64,000 nucleotides of DNA. Origin: Blastomyces gilchristii SLH14081 (lineage: Eukaryota > Ascomycota > Eurotiomycetes > Onygenales > Ajellomycetaceae). The DNA lies in NCBI RefSeq assembly GCF_000003855.2, contig NW_003101678.1, positions 3,443,891-3,507,890 on the forward strand. Direction: 5' to 3'. Positions 24,768-38,200 of the stretch are shown here, piece after piece (within the stretch, counting starts at the first letter, position 1; every line of letters begins with the position of its first letter). The position numbers and the translations under genes are program-made. Below the pieces are notes generated by a model. That model searched no databases. It was not told where the DNA came from and was given only the letters and a program-made list of their open reading frames with translations.

Positions 24768-27700
24768 TTAGTCTTTCTCTTCTCTGATCATGTGTAGCTC
24801 TCATCAGTCAAGAGCTGTGATCTCAGATAACACAGAACTCAGAGTTCAGGTCAGATAATCATAGCTAACTCATTTTATAAGATATTATCACTCACAGCTG
24901 TGAGATCTCTTATTAAGAATATTCTCAATCTCTCACTCAAGTTTATTATCCTTTTCTATGATTTCTAACAGCTGTCAGTTGAAAGTCAGTTGAGAAGAAA
25001 ACAGATCAGTGATAGTGCAGTGAAGCAAGCTCATATGAAACACATTATAAATCTCTGACAGAGTATCAAGATAGTAGTTGTAACTGTCTAGAATCTCTGT
25101 CACTGTGTATTTCATATAATGATAATTCAATGTGTGAGATGAGTATGTAATCTGTATATTTTTAGAATTTAATTATATAAGATCTTCTATCTTATACTGT
25201 TCTGTAGAATTTCATCAGATATTGACTTGATCTTCTTGATCTTGTTTCATAATTGTTATAAAGATCTCTGCTCAGTCACAGGTGTCTCAGAGCTTCATTA
25301 CTATATTATCAGTAATCTGAATCAGACTGTGAGAGTTCAGTGTAAAATGTGTGATCTCTAGAAGATTTCACACTTTCATATGAAATTCATATGTAAGAAA
25401 GAATAGGCTTACATCTATTGAAATAGTATCTCAGCCGTTGATAGTGATCTCTGTGTGTAGAAGAAGATTATATCAATCATCTTGTAAATAATTACAGAAC
25501 TTATAAAGATAATTCTTTACAGTCTGAATTATTCATTCTGATATATCATCAGTCTCAAATTGAAGATAGTTAATAAACAGCATGTAATTTTGAGAACTTG
25601 ACAGATTCTTGTTCAGAGAGTACTCATGAATTAACAGTTTTAATTCAATACTATAGATCTCAGTAATTCATGCATCTGATAGAACAGACTTTATAGAAAA
25701 GCTTTAACAACTTATTCAGTATTCATCTTATTGTAAGATTTCAATATTATATCTTGGCTCAATAAGTTCACAATGATCAGAATATTTCTACAATTCTTAC
25801 TCTCATACAGATCAACAGTGAAGTCAATTATCACATCTTATCAGATTTTATCAGAAATATTAAGTGATTTCAGCAGGCCTTTTCTACAGTTCTTTCATAA
25901 GATGATAAAAGAATAATAATTGCAGTTTCAGATAAAACAACTGATGCTATTTGATATCTCAGATCAGTAGAATTCTCAAGAGATCATTTAATACAGTTGT
26001 TCACAGTCTGAATAACTGATTATCCACAAATTATACATCTCTTGCATTATTCAGATACATAAGAGTTTAGAGTGAGAGACTCTGCATCATTCACAGAATC
26101 ATAGAGTGTTATTATCATTGATTGAACATTCTGAGATATCAGTTCTTATATATAGTTCTGGAGAAAATCAGAGTGCTTCTTAATATACTGCTTCAGTAAG
26201 TGCTTGAGAAAGTTCATCAGTTTAAGCTGCTATATGTCATAGTTCATCTAGTATAGATTTGAAAGAAGTTGAGATATCAGTAACAGTTCTAATCAGAGAA
26301 GTGTGTATAGTGTCATGAGCTATCTCATCTTGATTAGCTAATATCTTCAGATTCAAGAGCTGATGCTCTCAGTTTATTCAGTGAGTATCTGTTATATCAG
26401 ATGATATATCTTACTCTTATTATGAGAAAGTATCTGTCATTGAGCTCTGGCTGCTGAGGCAGTAGTGTATCATGAAATCAAAACAGCTTAATAGCTCAGA
26501 TCATTACATCTATTATTCTGTAAGCTTATGAGTGATAATGAAGTGTTTGAGATTCTTGTAATCTGTGATTATCTCAAATTTGAAGACACTTCAGAGTTCA
26601 GAGTCTCATTCTTCTAAACAGTATATAATCACAAGAAGTTTCTTATTATAGATCTCATAGTTACATTCAGTGAGACTTAGTTTCTTAGACATGAAGATAT
26701 ATAATTGAAGACATCTTCATTATTATATTACAATATCACTCTCTCTGTAACATAGTCAGAGAAGTCAGCTTCAATAACTGTTTTATAATCAGAGTTAAAT
26801 ATCATTAATAGAGAGATGTTGATGAATATCTTCTTCATCTGTGTGAATGTAGCTTCAGAATTCACTGATCACTGAAATACTAAGTTCTTCTTGATAAGTT
26901 CTGTAAGTAATGTCACAATATCTGAGAAGTTTCATATAAATCACTGATAGAAGTTAGTAAATCTGATAAAGCTTTATATATCTTTAACAGTACACAGAGC
27001 TTCTCATTCAAGAATGACAGAGACATTCTCAGAATTCATTTGAATTCTCTTGCCAGCTTCTCTGATAAAACTCAGATATTTGATACTCTTGACTTTAAAA
27101 TCACACTTGTCAATATCTATTGATAGTTCTGCTTCTTATAATTATTATAATACTTTTCATACATATTCTTGATATTCTTTTCTGAACTCATTAGTGAAGA
27201 TGAGAATGTCATTGAGATATATAGATATGAATTTATCAAGAAAATCTCAGAGTGCTCAGTTGATATACTTCTGAAATGTTCTGAGAGTATTAGCCAGTTT
27301 AAAGAGAGTAACTACTTATTCAAAGAGATTATAACATGTTCAGAATGCTGTAAGTCATTCATCTTCTTCAGTAATATAAATCTTATGAAATGCAGTGATG
27401 ATATCTAGTTTTATAAATCATTGAGCTTGTTCAATGTGAGCTAGAGTTTCATTGATCAGAGATAAGAGATAGTGATTCTTCTTGATTAATCTGTTCAATT
27501 CTTAATAGTTTACACAGAATTGAAGTTCTCTGCCTGATTTCTTTGCAAAGAGAATAGAAGCTGTGACAGAGAAATTACTAATATATATGAATTCTTTATT
27601 CAACAGATCATTGAGTATCTTTCAAAGAAGAAGAAGTTCATCTCAGAACATGTTATAAAGAGAGTCTTATAATAATTCAGAGTCTTTATCATTCTTCTTT

Positions 27701-29831
27701 TTCAACTTGATACTGTGGTTCACTTCTGAATCTCATAAGAGAGGTAGATTTATAACATTATTATCTTATTGAAAGACATCTAGATATTCATGATATTGTT
27801 GAGAGAGTTTTATATAAGAATCTGTTATTATAACACAGAATAACTTTTCTAGAGACTTTTTAATATCAGTCAGACTGACAGAGTAGATTGCTATATAATT
27901 CTGCTATTAATACTCTTATCAGTGATTCTGTCAGTGACTTTCTTTTCAGAGTATTTCATATGCATTGACAGAGATCTGTGTCAGATTCATGATTTTATGA
28001 ATATTATCTTCATGAATTCTATCATTGTTAAAGAATATCAAGCTTCTATTTTAAGTATTTAATAAGATGCCTTGTTTAGATAGTCAGGCAAGTTCTGACA
28101 TAAGATTATAATTGAGATTATTAACTTTATATATATAGACATTTTCACATTGATGTTCTTTGACATCTATGATTAACTTCATCATGTAACAGATATGAAT
28201 GTCTTTTGAGTCATCAAATTCTGTGAGAACTCAGAGTCTTAATAAGAGAATACACTGAAGATTGTAATATCTTACAACTGAAGATTTAATCATTACATAG
28301 TAACATGGACTGCTATCTATCATAATCTTCATATTATACATGTTATTCATCACAGTAGATATAAGAATTGTATTCATTATCATCTTTTCTTCAAATTATT
28401 ATTATCTGACTTCTTCAAGCTTCTGTTTATAAATTTAAATAGAAGCTAATCTTTTCTCTGTTTCATTGAAATGTTCTCATAGTTATCTTCTGAATCCTTC
28501 TTCAATACAATGTGATTGATGTGAACAGATGCTGATTCATTCTTTGAATAAGAAGACACTGATCTTTCTCTCAAGTAAGGAGATACATAGGTCAATCAGC
28601 AGTTGAAAGTGATGTGTTCTGATCAGTTATAGTTAATGCACACTTCACATTGACATCAGTCAGTAACTTCTTCAGAAGTGATCTCAGAAACTCAAAAGCC
28701 TGTTTGAACAGCAGAGACTCTTGCTTATATATAGATATTTAAGTCTATTCAGTTCATGACATCTGTATCATTGTTATTCTTTGACATAGATATATAAGTG
28801 ACTGAAATGTAATGTCTTCTGTCACTGTTCTGTATACTCTTGAGCTTGATAAGATGATTATTCAATGTCTGAAGTTGTGTGCAGAAGCCTTCATAAGTCA
28901 GATTCTTGTTTATTCTTATAAGAGTCTGTAAGAGTTTGAAAGTTAATGTCTTCTTGAGCATGCTAATCTTCATTCAATTCTCTCAAGATTGATTACCTGC
29001 TTCTAGAATCTTGATATCAAAGTCAGAAATGAATGTTGTAAGAGAAGTGTTTCTCTGTTAGATACTCTATAATCAATCTAATGCTTTCTGTTGCATGACA
29101 GTATCTTGGAACAGAATATCAAGATATTTGATAATGTTATCAGGCATTTGCAATACTGGTTCACATGCTTTTATTCATGAATGAAACTTCTGTTTTATGT
29201 GATTCTTCAATTGTTCATTGATATATCAACCTTGATTGATTACTGACCTGATGATATCTTAATCTATACTTAGTTTCACAAGCATTTCCAATCTTCATGA
29301 TGAGTAGAGAGTGAGATCAGAAGTATTGAAATATGTGAGAGCATCTAAGCATTTCTTCAGTGTTTATATTGTATTTATATTTGATTCTGTTGATATTGAA
29401 ATTGTCTATGCAGAGATTTCTTATTGAGATAATTATTGAATCTCTTCATATTTATGTTATTGAGTCACATGCATATTAGCTATCTATTACTGTTGTAATT
29501 TCAGCATTGCTCAGAGTCACTGTGGCACTGTATCTATACTCACATTTGAGAGTTCTCTCATATTATTGATAGACATAGCTGTATCATTTATCAGATGTGT
29601 GTAATTATATGAATATCTCATACATCTGTGTCAGAACTCTTAGATCTTTCACTAATGTTCTCTTTATAAGATCTTATTGCAGAGTCAGAATGACTGGTAA
29701 GTAAGCTTCTATCTGAGAACTCAGTATTCACTTAACTGGTTGTTTCTCTATTTCTTATACATCATTATGTGTTTAGATATCTTCTCAATGAGTAATTATT
29801 TTTAATGAGAAGATAATGAATATTTTTCTAG
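24768..29831 (-). pseudogene. G4 gag-pol remnant
   Basis: Minus-strand internal region. Gag survives best as an open run at 28749-28973 (MKISMLKKTLTFKLLQTL..., with HYISVTYISMSKN near its end). Protease, RT, RNase H, integrase and chromodomain follow towards 24768, all with stops. Open plus-strand stretches such as 27169-27408 are antisense shadows of RT. Confidence 0.78.
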
Positions 29832-30122
29832 TCTAAGAGGCCTACACTGAATAGATCAGTATAATATATAAGTCTTATATAACAAAGAGAAAAATGTTAA
29901 AGAAGAAAAAGAAAGAGAAAGTGCAAGAATCAGTGATTGAAGTGAATATTTATACATGTATATGATGGTGTACACAGTGGAGCTTCAGAGCGGGAGAATT
30001 TATACGCGTTCATGACAGTCAAGAATTGATGGTTGAGAATGGCCGAGAATCGGAGCTTTCAGCGGAATCTATGAAGTGTAAATGAAATAGTCTATATAAT
30101 CGATCGGGCGCAGCCCGTCACA
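29832..30122 (-). repeat. 5' LTR of G4
   Basis: 291 bp, from TCTAAGAGGCC (first bases changed from TGTAAGAGGCC) to CAGCCCGTCACA on the plus strand. It retains several CpG sites near 29990-30120. Confidence 0.9.
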
Positions 30123-30453
30123 ATTTCATTTAGTCTCATTCATAGCATAAAGTTACTATTTTTAGACATTTTAAGGTTTTTTTTAGACTATTTTTAATTT
30201 TTTAAAAAGTAACACCTTTTGATAACACTTAAATGAAATTTAAAGTTATTTAAAGCAATAAAAGTAATTTAAATTGAGAAGTGAAAATCATGGTTTCATT
30301 TGAAAAATATGATAAGAGTAGACAGTAAGTTTCACTGAAATAGTATAAAACTACTATCTAATCTTAAAACTGTGTAATGAGATTAGGTAAATTGATAATG
30401 AGACAATCAAATGTTCTGATCCTGATCTCAGACACGGTTACATAGTCAGTCTA

Positions 30454-33266
30454 ATCAGATCTACTCACTGCAACAATTTCTGCAATGATTTCTGCAGAGA
30501 TATCTTCAGTGACTTCTGACTTATCAACTAATGATCTGTTGATTGATGAGAAAATCTGACCTGAGTGTTCATTATTTCTTATACCCACTAATAATTAATG
30601 AATTGCTTATGAAATTTCCGCGAGAATATCTACTTTTTTAATGCAGAATACACTGAACTCTCTGAAACTCACAGTTGAATCTGATGATTCTCTGACATCT
30701 ACAAGAGATATCACTGCAGTGAGAAAATTTTCAGTGAGACACAGTCTTGAAGATCTATCTACTGATTCTGAGATTACTGCACTTTCAATTCTGAAGAATC
30801 TCATGCATGTTAAAGCTTTCATGAAATGAAAGTACTATTATAAGACCTGTGTTAAAGAGATCAACTGTTTGAAACAGATTGAGATCTGATAACTGATTAA
30901 GAGAATACTACAAATGAGTGTTCTCTACAGTCAATGAGTATTTGATAAAAAGTTCAATAATATGAATGAGATTATCTGCTATAAGACTCACTGAGTTGTC
31001 TGCAGAAATCATTAACAGAAGAAGATTAATTACTCAAGAATCTTTGCATCTGTTATCTCTGTATTCACCTCTCAAGCTCTCATAGCAATCTTGACATCTC
31101 AGGGCTGATATGTTCTGCAGATTGATATAGTGACTGCTTTTTTAAATACTTAACTGTCTGCTGATGAATGAATATATATAAATCAATTCACAGAATTCTG
31201 TGAAGACTGTGATAATCTTGTGTATAAGTTGATACAGAAACTCTACAGTCTTAAGCAAGCAGCACTTTTATAATATAAGAAGCTGTGAAAAATGCTATTA
31301 TACTCAGACTTCTATGTCAGTCTCTAGACTGACCGTGTGACCGTGTCTGGGACCAGGACCAGATTTTTTGATAGTTTCATTACCAATTCGACTGATCCCA
31401 TTACACGGTTTTAACATTAGATAGTAGTCTCATACTGTCTCAGTGAGACTTACTGTCTACTCTTATCACATTTTCCAAATGAGACCATGATTTTCACTTC
31501 TTAATTTAAATTATTTTTATTGCTTTAAATGACTTTAAATCTCATTTGAGTGTTACCAAAAAGTGTTACTTTTTAAAAAATTAAAAATAGTCTAAAGAAA
31601 ACCTTAAAATGTCTAAAAATAGTAACTTTATATCAAGAATGGGACTAAATGAGATCAAATGAAATCACTTTCTCATTTTTTTCAAGTCATGGTTTCATTT
31701 TAAGATCTGATATATAGTCACTTTGCATGTTTTTTTAATGACTAGTCCCAGCGGGATTCACGCTAAGAAATGTATGAGATCAGACCAAATGAAATCAAAC
31801 GTGAAATTCATGATTTCAGCGGCCAGTCTATCAGTCTCTATAATACTGAACTATTTATTCATGATGAAAGACAGATCTATATAACTATCTATGTAAATAA
31901 TATCTATATTTACAGTCTGAAAATTAATAATCTGAACTGAGTTAAAGCTGAAATCACTGCTAATTATAAGATCAAGAATGTAGAGAATTTCAATCACTAT
32001 CTGAGAATAAAGATTAATAGAGATTTATCTTTATTAATATTATTTCAATCTCTCTTTATAAGAAATCTTCTGAACAAGTTCTTAATTAATAACTATCACT
32101 CTATATTCACTTCTATGAAAGAGAACATCAATTTTATAAATAATAATAAGAAATTAATTATATATACAGTGAAATTTACTCTATAATTTTATTAATCTAG
32201 TATTGAATCTCTGCAATATCTGGTAATTAATACATATTTTAATATAAGCTTCACTTCAGATTTTCTTGAATAATTCAACTCTCAGTCTATATTAAAGAAC
32301 TGAGCTATATTCAAATATACACTCTGATATCTACAGAGTTTAATCAATGAAAGTATAATCTATTACAGAGATACTGATATTAAATCTGTGATATACAGAG
32401 ATGCTTATTGAGCTGATAGAAATTCAGAATCTTATATACTTATCAGTTATATTATCTATATAATAGATAGTTCTGTTGAATAATAAAGCTGCTGATAAAC
32501 TGAGATCTTTAAATTATTAACAGAGACTGAATATATTACATTTTTCAAGACTGTATATAAGCTTGTCTGTCTCTGCAAGCTTCTAGAAGACACTGAATTC
32601 ATTTCATTTCATCTTAATAATCTGAATACTGATGATTATCTCATTCTCATCACAGTTAATAATCTTACTTATATAATTTATACTGATAATAAGTTCATTA
32701 TAGAGCTATTCTCTTCTGAAGTAATTTCACACTGCTTAAAGTATATAGAGATATATTTTCACATTCTTCAGAATCTTATCTGTAAGAATGAGATATATAT
32801 TCAATATATTTCATCTGTTAAGATCACAGTGAATAAGCTTACTAAATCACTTAAAACATTGAAATATACACATTGAAAGAAGAATATTAAGATGAAGAAA
32901 TAAAGCAATAAAAAATAATGAATTTCATAACTTATTTTTTATTACTATATATTTTCCAGTCATTTTTTATACCTGTACTTGATTTGAAGGTGAATTTTAT
33001 ATATAGTATACAGTATAGATACTCTGATAAGTGAAAATATCAGATTATATAATCTAACTTACTAATTCTTTCATTATATAACTTCTCACAAGCTAGTAAT
33101 CTTTTTAATCAAGCAAGCTTTACATCTTTCACACTATTCATATGAGAACACAGAGATTGCTGGAAAACTTGTTGTAGAACTCTGTAGTGAGTTAATTAAT
33201 TTTGAAATCAATAGAATTCTTTTTAATTTATGATAAGCAGCTGCAGAATTATTAATACAGTATTTT
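30454..33266 (+). mobile_element. Ty1/copia remnant, RT-RNase H part
   Basis: The forward frames read as copia pol across stops. First comes a region like the pre-RT 'W-x-x-A-M' block near 30780-30900. Next are RFVVRG-like decay and IDIVTAFLN at about 31116-31142, then KLIQKLYSLKQAA at about 31223-31261. The metal-binding box is decayed to YVNN at 31890-31901. RNase H motifs (TETEYITFFKTV near 32523-32560, then an N-terminal DNK) follow. Gag, protease and integrase are absent because the copy starts at the MITE end. The last 380 bases to 33266 are an AT-rich 3' UTR or LTR piece. A MITE interrupts it at 31325-31830. Confidence 0.8.
31325..31830 (-). mobile_element. hAT-type MITE, 506 bp, copy in copia
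   Basis: Inverted relative to the copy at 8345. Perfect 8-bp target duplication TCAGTCTC at 31317-31324 and 31831-31838. This is the cleanest copy for defining the element's ends, and among the least mutated. Confidence 0.93.
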
Positions 33267-33585
33267 TATAAGAGCCTACGCTGAATAGATCAGTATGATA
33301 TTTATGGATCTTATATAACAAAGTGAAAAACATTAGAGAAGGAAAGAAAGAGAAAGTGTGAAAATCAGTAATTGAAGTGAATATTTATATACATACGCGG
33401 TGGTGTACGCGGTGGAACTTCAGAATAGAAGAATAGAGGTTTTTATATACAGTGAAGCTTCGGGGTGGAAGAATAGAAATTTCCTAGGTTTTCAGCTGAG
33501 AATTGACAACTGAGAATCAGAGTAGTAGAAATCTGTGAAGTGTAATAAAATAGTCTATATGATTGATCAGATGCAGTCTGTTATA
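33267..33585 (-). repeat. 3' LTR of G5 with internal duplication
   Basis: 319 bp, longer than sibling LTRs because a block containing AGAAGAATAGA is present twice (about 33425-33480). Confidence 0.82.
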
Positions 33586-34265
33586 TTAGTTCTCTTCTTC
33601 TCTAATTATGCATAGCTCTCATCAGTCAAGGGCCGCGGTCTCAGGTAATGCAGAACTCAGAGTTCGGATCAGACAATCATACTCAACTCATTTTATAAGA
33701 TATTGTCAGCTGCAGCTGTGAGATCTCTTATCAATTATATTCTCAATCTCTTATTTAAGTTTGTTATCTTCTTGTATGATTCCTGACAGCTGCCAGTTGA
33801 AAGTCAGTTGAGAAGAGAATGAATTGATGACAGCACAGCAGAGCAAGCTTGTATGAAATATATTATAAATCTCTGATAAAGTATTAAGATAGTAGTTATG
33901 ACTGTTCAGAATCTCTATCACTGTGTATTTTATATAATGATAATTCAATATATAGAATGAGTATGTGATCTGTATATTCTTGAGATTCAATCATGCAAGA
34001 TCTTCTATCTTATACTGCTCTGCAGAATCTTGTCAGATATTAACTTAATCTTCTTAGTCATGTTTAGTACTTATCATGAAGACTTCTACTCAGTCACAGA
34101 TGTCTTAGAGCTTTATTACTATATTATCAGTAATCTGAATTGAACTCTGAGAGTTCAATGTAAACTGTGTGATCTCTAGAAGATTTAACATCTTTATATA
34201 ATAACTATGTATAAGAAGAAATGAGCTTATATCTATTAAAACGGCATGTTAATCATTAATAGTAA

Positions 34266-34791
34266 TCGAATCCCNNNNNNNNNNNNNNNNNNNNNNNNNN
34301 NNNNNNNNNNNNNNNNNNNNNNNNNNNNNNNNNNNNNNNNNNNNNNNNNNNNNNNNNNNNNNNNNNNNNNNNNNNNNNNNNNNNNNNNNNNNNNNNNNNN
34401 NNNNNNNNNTCTTAAAAATGAAACCATGACTTGAACAAAATGAGAAAGTGATCTCATTGATCTCATTTAGTTTCATTCTTAGCATAAAGTTACTATTTTT
34501 AGACATTTTAAGGTTTTTTTTAGACTATTTTTAATTTTTTAAAAAAGTAACACTTTTTGATAACACTCAAATGAGATTTAAAGTCATTTAATGGAATAAA
34601 AATAATTTAAATTGAGAAGTGGAAATCATGATCTCATTTGAAAAATGTGACAAGAGTAGACAGTAAGTCTCACTGAGACAGTATGAGACTACTATCTAAT
34701 GTTAAACCCATGTAATGGGATCAGTCGAATTGGTAATGAGACTATCAAAAAATCTGGTCCTGGTCTCAGACACGGTCACACGGTCAGTCTA
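34266..34791 (+). mobile_element. MITE in G5, 5' part lost in assembly gap
   Basis: From 34410 to 34791 this matches the 3' three quarters of the 506-bp MITE, ending CGGTCAGTCTA. A short piece before the gap (GAATCCC) matches an internal MITE site, so the first ~80 bases of the MITE and some gypsy sequence are missing. Confidence 0.75.
34275..34409. other. Assembly gap (135 N)
   Basis: A run of N. The flanking gypsy sequence jumps by roughly 100 bp relative to G3 and G4, so the gap size or the join is probably wrong. Confidence 0.99.
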
Positions 34792-34889
34792 ATTATCAGT
34801 CTCAGAGTGATAGATGATTAATAAATGATATATAATCTTGAGAACTTGACAGATTCTTGTTCAGAGAGTACTCATGAATTAACAGTCTT

Positions 34890-35258
34890 ATTATTATTAT
34901 TATTCTTCAATTATAGATGTATGCAGTCAGAGACTATGATATCTACCCAAGAACTTTTAGTTCTCAGAGTTTTTCCTATATCTATAAAGTTAACTATTAT
35001 ACATTCATCAATTTCAGATATGCAAAATCAGAAAATTCCAGCTTAGAATACAAAAACTGTTTACAAATTGCAGTATTTTAACATCTTCTAATACTTTGAA
35101 ATCATTTGACAATATCATGACAAAAGAAAAGAGAACACAGTCTTAAAGATAGACACATTAAATAGATAGATAGAAAAGAATTGAAAGAAAAAGATAAAGT
35201 AAAGAGAGATTGTAACAAAACAAAGTATTAAAAGATAGTATATAGCTGTTTTAACAGA
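34890..35258 (-). other. LINE 3' UTR and (AAT)n tail
   Basis: It follows the inferred ORF2 stop at 35259-35261. This is the part shared with the SINE at 43811-44886 and with the truncated LINE at 11440. Confidence 0.8.
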
Positions 35259-38200
35259 CTATATCTGATTAATTTCCTCCTCTTCATATTCAGATATTTC
35301 TGAATTTGATCATTTTCTTATAGCTGCTTGAGTTTCTGATAGAAAGTCTTTTAAGTATTTAATTCCTGTCTCAGTTGAGAATAAGAATCTCATATTTAAT
35401 TGATTTAGATTATACTTCTCTTTCAATCTGACTTTGAGACTATTGTATAATACACAGTGTATTATAATATACTCAGAATTCTCATTTACATTGCAGAATG
35501 AGCATTCTATTGAATCAAATCTATCATCAAATCTTTGTATATAAGATTTGAAATAGTCATGTCCTAGTTTCAGCTATATTATAGATGAGAATATTTTCTT
35601 TTTACATTTAATTGAACAAGATTTCCACTTGGGTTTTGTTTCAAATCTTGAATAATATATACTCTTCTTTTGTTTCTGCTAGCTTTCATTTCACTTGTCT
35701 AAAGAAGATTCTTTTATTTTTCTCTTTATAAAAGATCAGAACATAATTTTTTGAATAGATCTCTTAATTCTGAACTCTTTTTTACAGCTGAATTAGCCAA
35801 TTCATTGTCATGAATATTCATATAAGCAGGAGCTCAGTGCAGATGAATTATCAGCTTTAATATTCTTCTCTTTTGAATTTTTAAAACAGAGTTTAAGATC
35901 AGTGCAAGATTCATTTAATCATTATAAATCTGACTATTTCTAAGTCTTTTTAAAGCAGCTTGACTATCAGAGAATATTCATGTCTCTTTCAAACTATTTC
36001 CTTCTTTATCAGATTTTATTTCAATGAGTTTGAAAGCTTTCACTATTGCAAATAGTTCAGCATCAAAGACTTCAGATTCACAGTCTAGATTTCAGAAATC
36101 TGAGATCAAATTGATATTATCTTCAGTATAAGCAATGCCTGCGCCTAATCTATTCAAATTCTCATTTTTTAAGTCATCTGAATAAATCAGAATAGAGTCT
36201 TTTATATTGATTGTAGAAATTCTCTTTAAATGCTGTTCATATTTTTTCTCTTTTGATAGTTTACTTATTTATAAGTCTATAAGAAATTCAAGCTTTTCTC
36301 TTCAGAGAGATAACTTCTCATGATCAACTTTTTCAACATTTAAAGAAGAAAATTGATTTTTAATCAGAGAGTATAGTCTGTACAGTTGAGAAGGCATTTT
36401 CTTTGAAGAATTATTTTCATTTCAATCAAGAAATCTATTTCAATTCAGTTCATTTCCAGAGTTAATTAATGAAAATGAAGAAGAGACTCTTTCTCTTATT
36501 ATATGATTTAAGCTCATTCTTATAACTCTCAGAGCATAGTTTATACAGGTCTTTTCAAATCTAATAGCAGAAGAAAGAATTGAAGCTTCAATTTTCATTG
36601 CTTTAATAGAAGATGATTTAAATGCTCTCAGAATTCTTCTAAAAGCTCTGTTTTACAGACTTTGAAAGAGTTAAGTGAAATTCCCTTGATTATTTCATCA
36701 AACTTGAACTTCATAATCAGCTACTGAGATAATACAGGCTATATATAACTGTCTCATAGCCTGGAAGAATAGACCTCTCTCTGTATTTGATAGTCTGATT
36801 ATGTTATTTAATAGTCTTTCTGCCTTGACAGTTCTTTGTTGAATGTAATATTTAAAATTCAACTTAGAGTTTAATCATACTTCTAATTATTTAATATTTA
36901 CACTGGGTTTAATCTCTCTATTCAAAAGAGTTAGAGATAGTTGTTTCTTATTGAATTTAGAAAAGAAATGAATTAACTCAGTTTTATTCATATTAAATTG
37001 AATTTGATTAATATCTGCTCTAACAAAGATTTTCTTTACAGATTTTTCAATCACTTTCAAATTCTCTTTGATAGTTTTTGAGCTGTAGACTAGACTAATA
37101 TCATTCACATAACTCAGAGATCACACTATTCTCATATTTCTATTTTTGAATAGATATACAGTGTATATTGCAAATAAAATGAGTGAGATTGAAGATTCTT
37201 ACAGTACTTCTATTTTTATCTCAGTCTTATCTTATTTCATTTTATCAAAGAAAAGTTATATGATTCTTTTAGATATAAAACAGCTAACTCATTTTATTAG
37301 AGAAAGTGACAGTTTTAATATCTTCAAAGTCTGAATCATCTTTGAGTTTGAAACATGATCAAATGCTTCTTTTATATCAATAAAAACTACAGTTAAGACC
37401 AGATCTTCATACTTTGCTATTTAAATATCATGAACAACTGAGAGAACAGTGTTAATTATAGAACATTGTTTTCTATCTCTTATTTATTCACTGAATAAAA
37501 GAGAATTACTAATAGAGCTTATAAAAGATAGTTAAGTAGCTATTATCTTTTCTAAAACCTTTTCTAGACAGTTTAATAGAGATATTACTCTATATGACTT
37601 AGAAATTGAAGTTTTTCTATTAGGTTTTGTAAGAATCACTTCAGTGACTTTTCTTCAGCATTCAGAATAATATTCATTTTTCAAGAGATTGAAAAAGAGC
37701 TTAAAATATTCATTCTTTAAGTAGAAGTATGTATTTTAAATGATTAAGTGATTAATTGAATCAGGCTCTGCAGCAGTTTTAACTGAACTTGAGAAGATAG
37801 CTGACTCTAATTCATCTTATGTAAGATCAGGCCATTCTCAGTCATTTTCATCAATATAGTTAAGAAGTGATATATTCTCTTTCTCTGAATCTGAATCTGA
37901 TGAGTTTTGAAAGAAAGTTCTTATAAAAAGCTTGATATTTTTTCTTAAAAGAGTTTGCTTTATATAATTCATTCTAAAACTTATATTCTAAGACTGGAAG
38001 TTTTGCTACACTTCTTATTTTAGTATAGTTAAAAGTTTTAAAAACTTTCTTTTCTTATACTTCTTTAAGAAATTTATTTCAGCAGTCTGTTTTAGCTCTT
38101 TTAATATCTGAAAAATATTCATTTCTGATAGTTTTGAACTCTTTATTAGAAATTATATTATTCTTTCAATCTCTTCTAACAGTAGCTAATTATTTTCTTT

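Larger units (their letters stand above)
24477..30122 (-). mobile_element. Complete Ty3/gypsy chromovirus G4 inside a MITE
   Basis: This 5,646-bp element, minus strand, has 291-bp LTRs at each end and 5-bp target duplications ATTTC at 24472-24476 and 30123-30127. It has the same gag-pol-chromodomain order as G2. It is one of the youngest insertions in the stack, because its target is a MITE that itself lies in other elements. Confidence 0.93.
24297..30453 (+). mobile_element. MITE split by insertion of gypsy G4
   Basis: The 5' part (24297-24476, 180 bp) and the 3' part (30128-30453, 326 bp) add up to exactly 506 bp once G4 and its duplicated ATTTC are removed. The outer flanks do not match: gypsy G3 lies left and copia sequence right, with ATTGTAAC against ATCAGATC. 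Confidence 0.9.

Noticed and set aside
27169..27408. Open reading frame of 79 codons on the plus strand
   Set aside because: It is antisense to the reverse transcriptase of G4; the same holds for 15258-15509 (-), 16767-16955 (-) and 37146-37334 (+).
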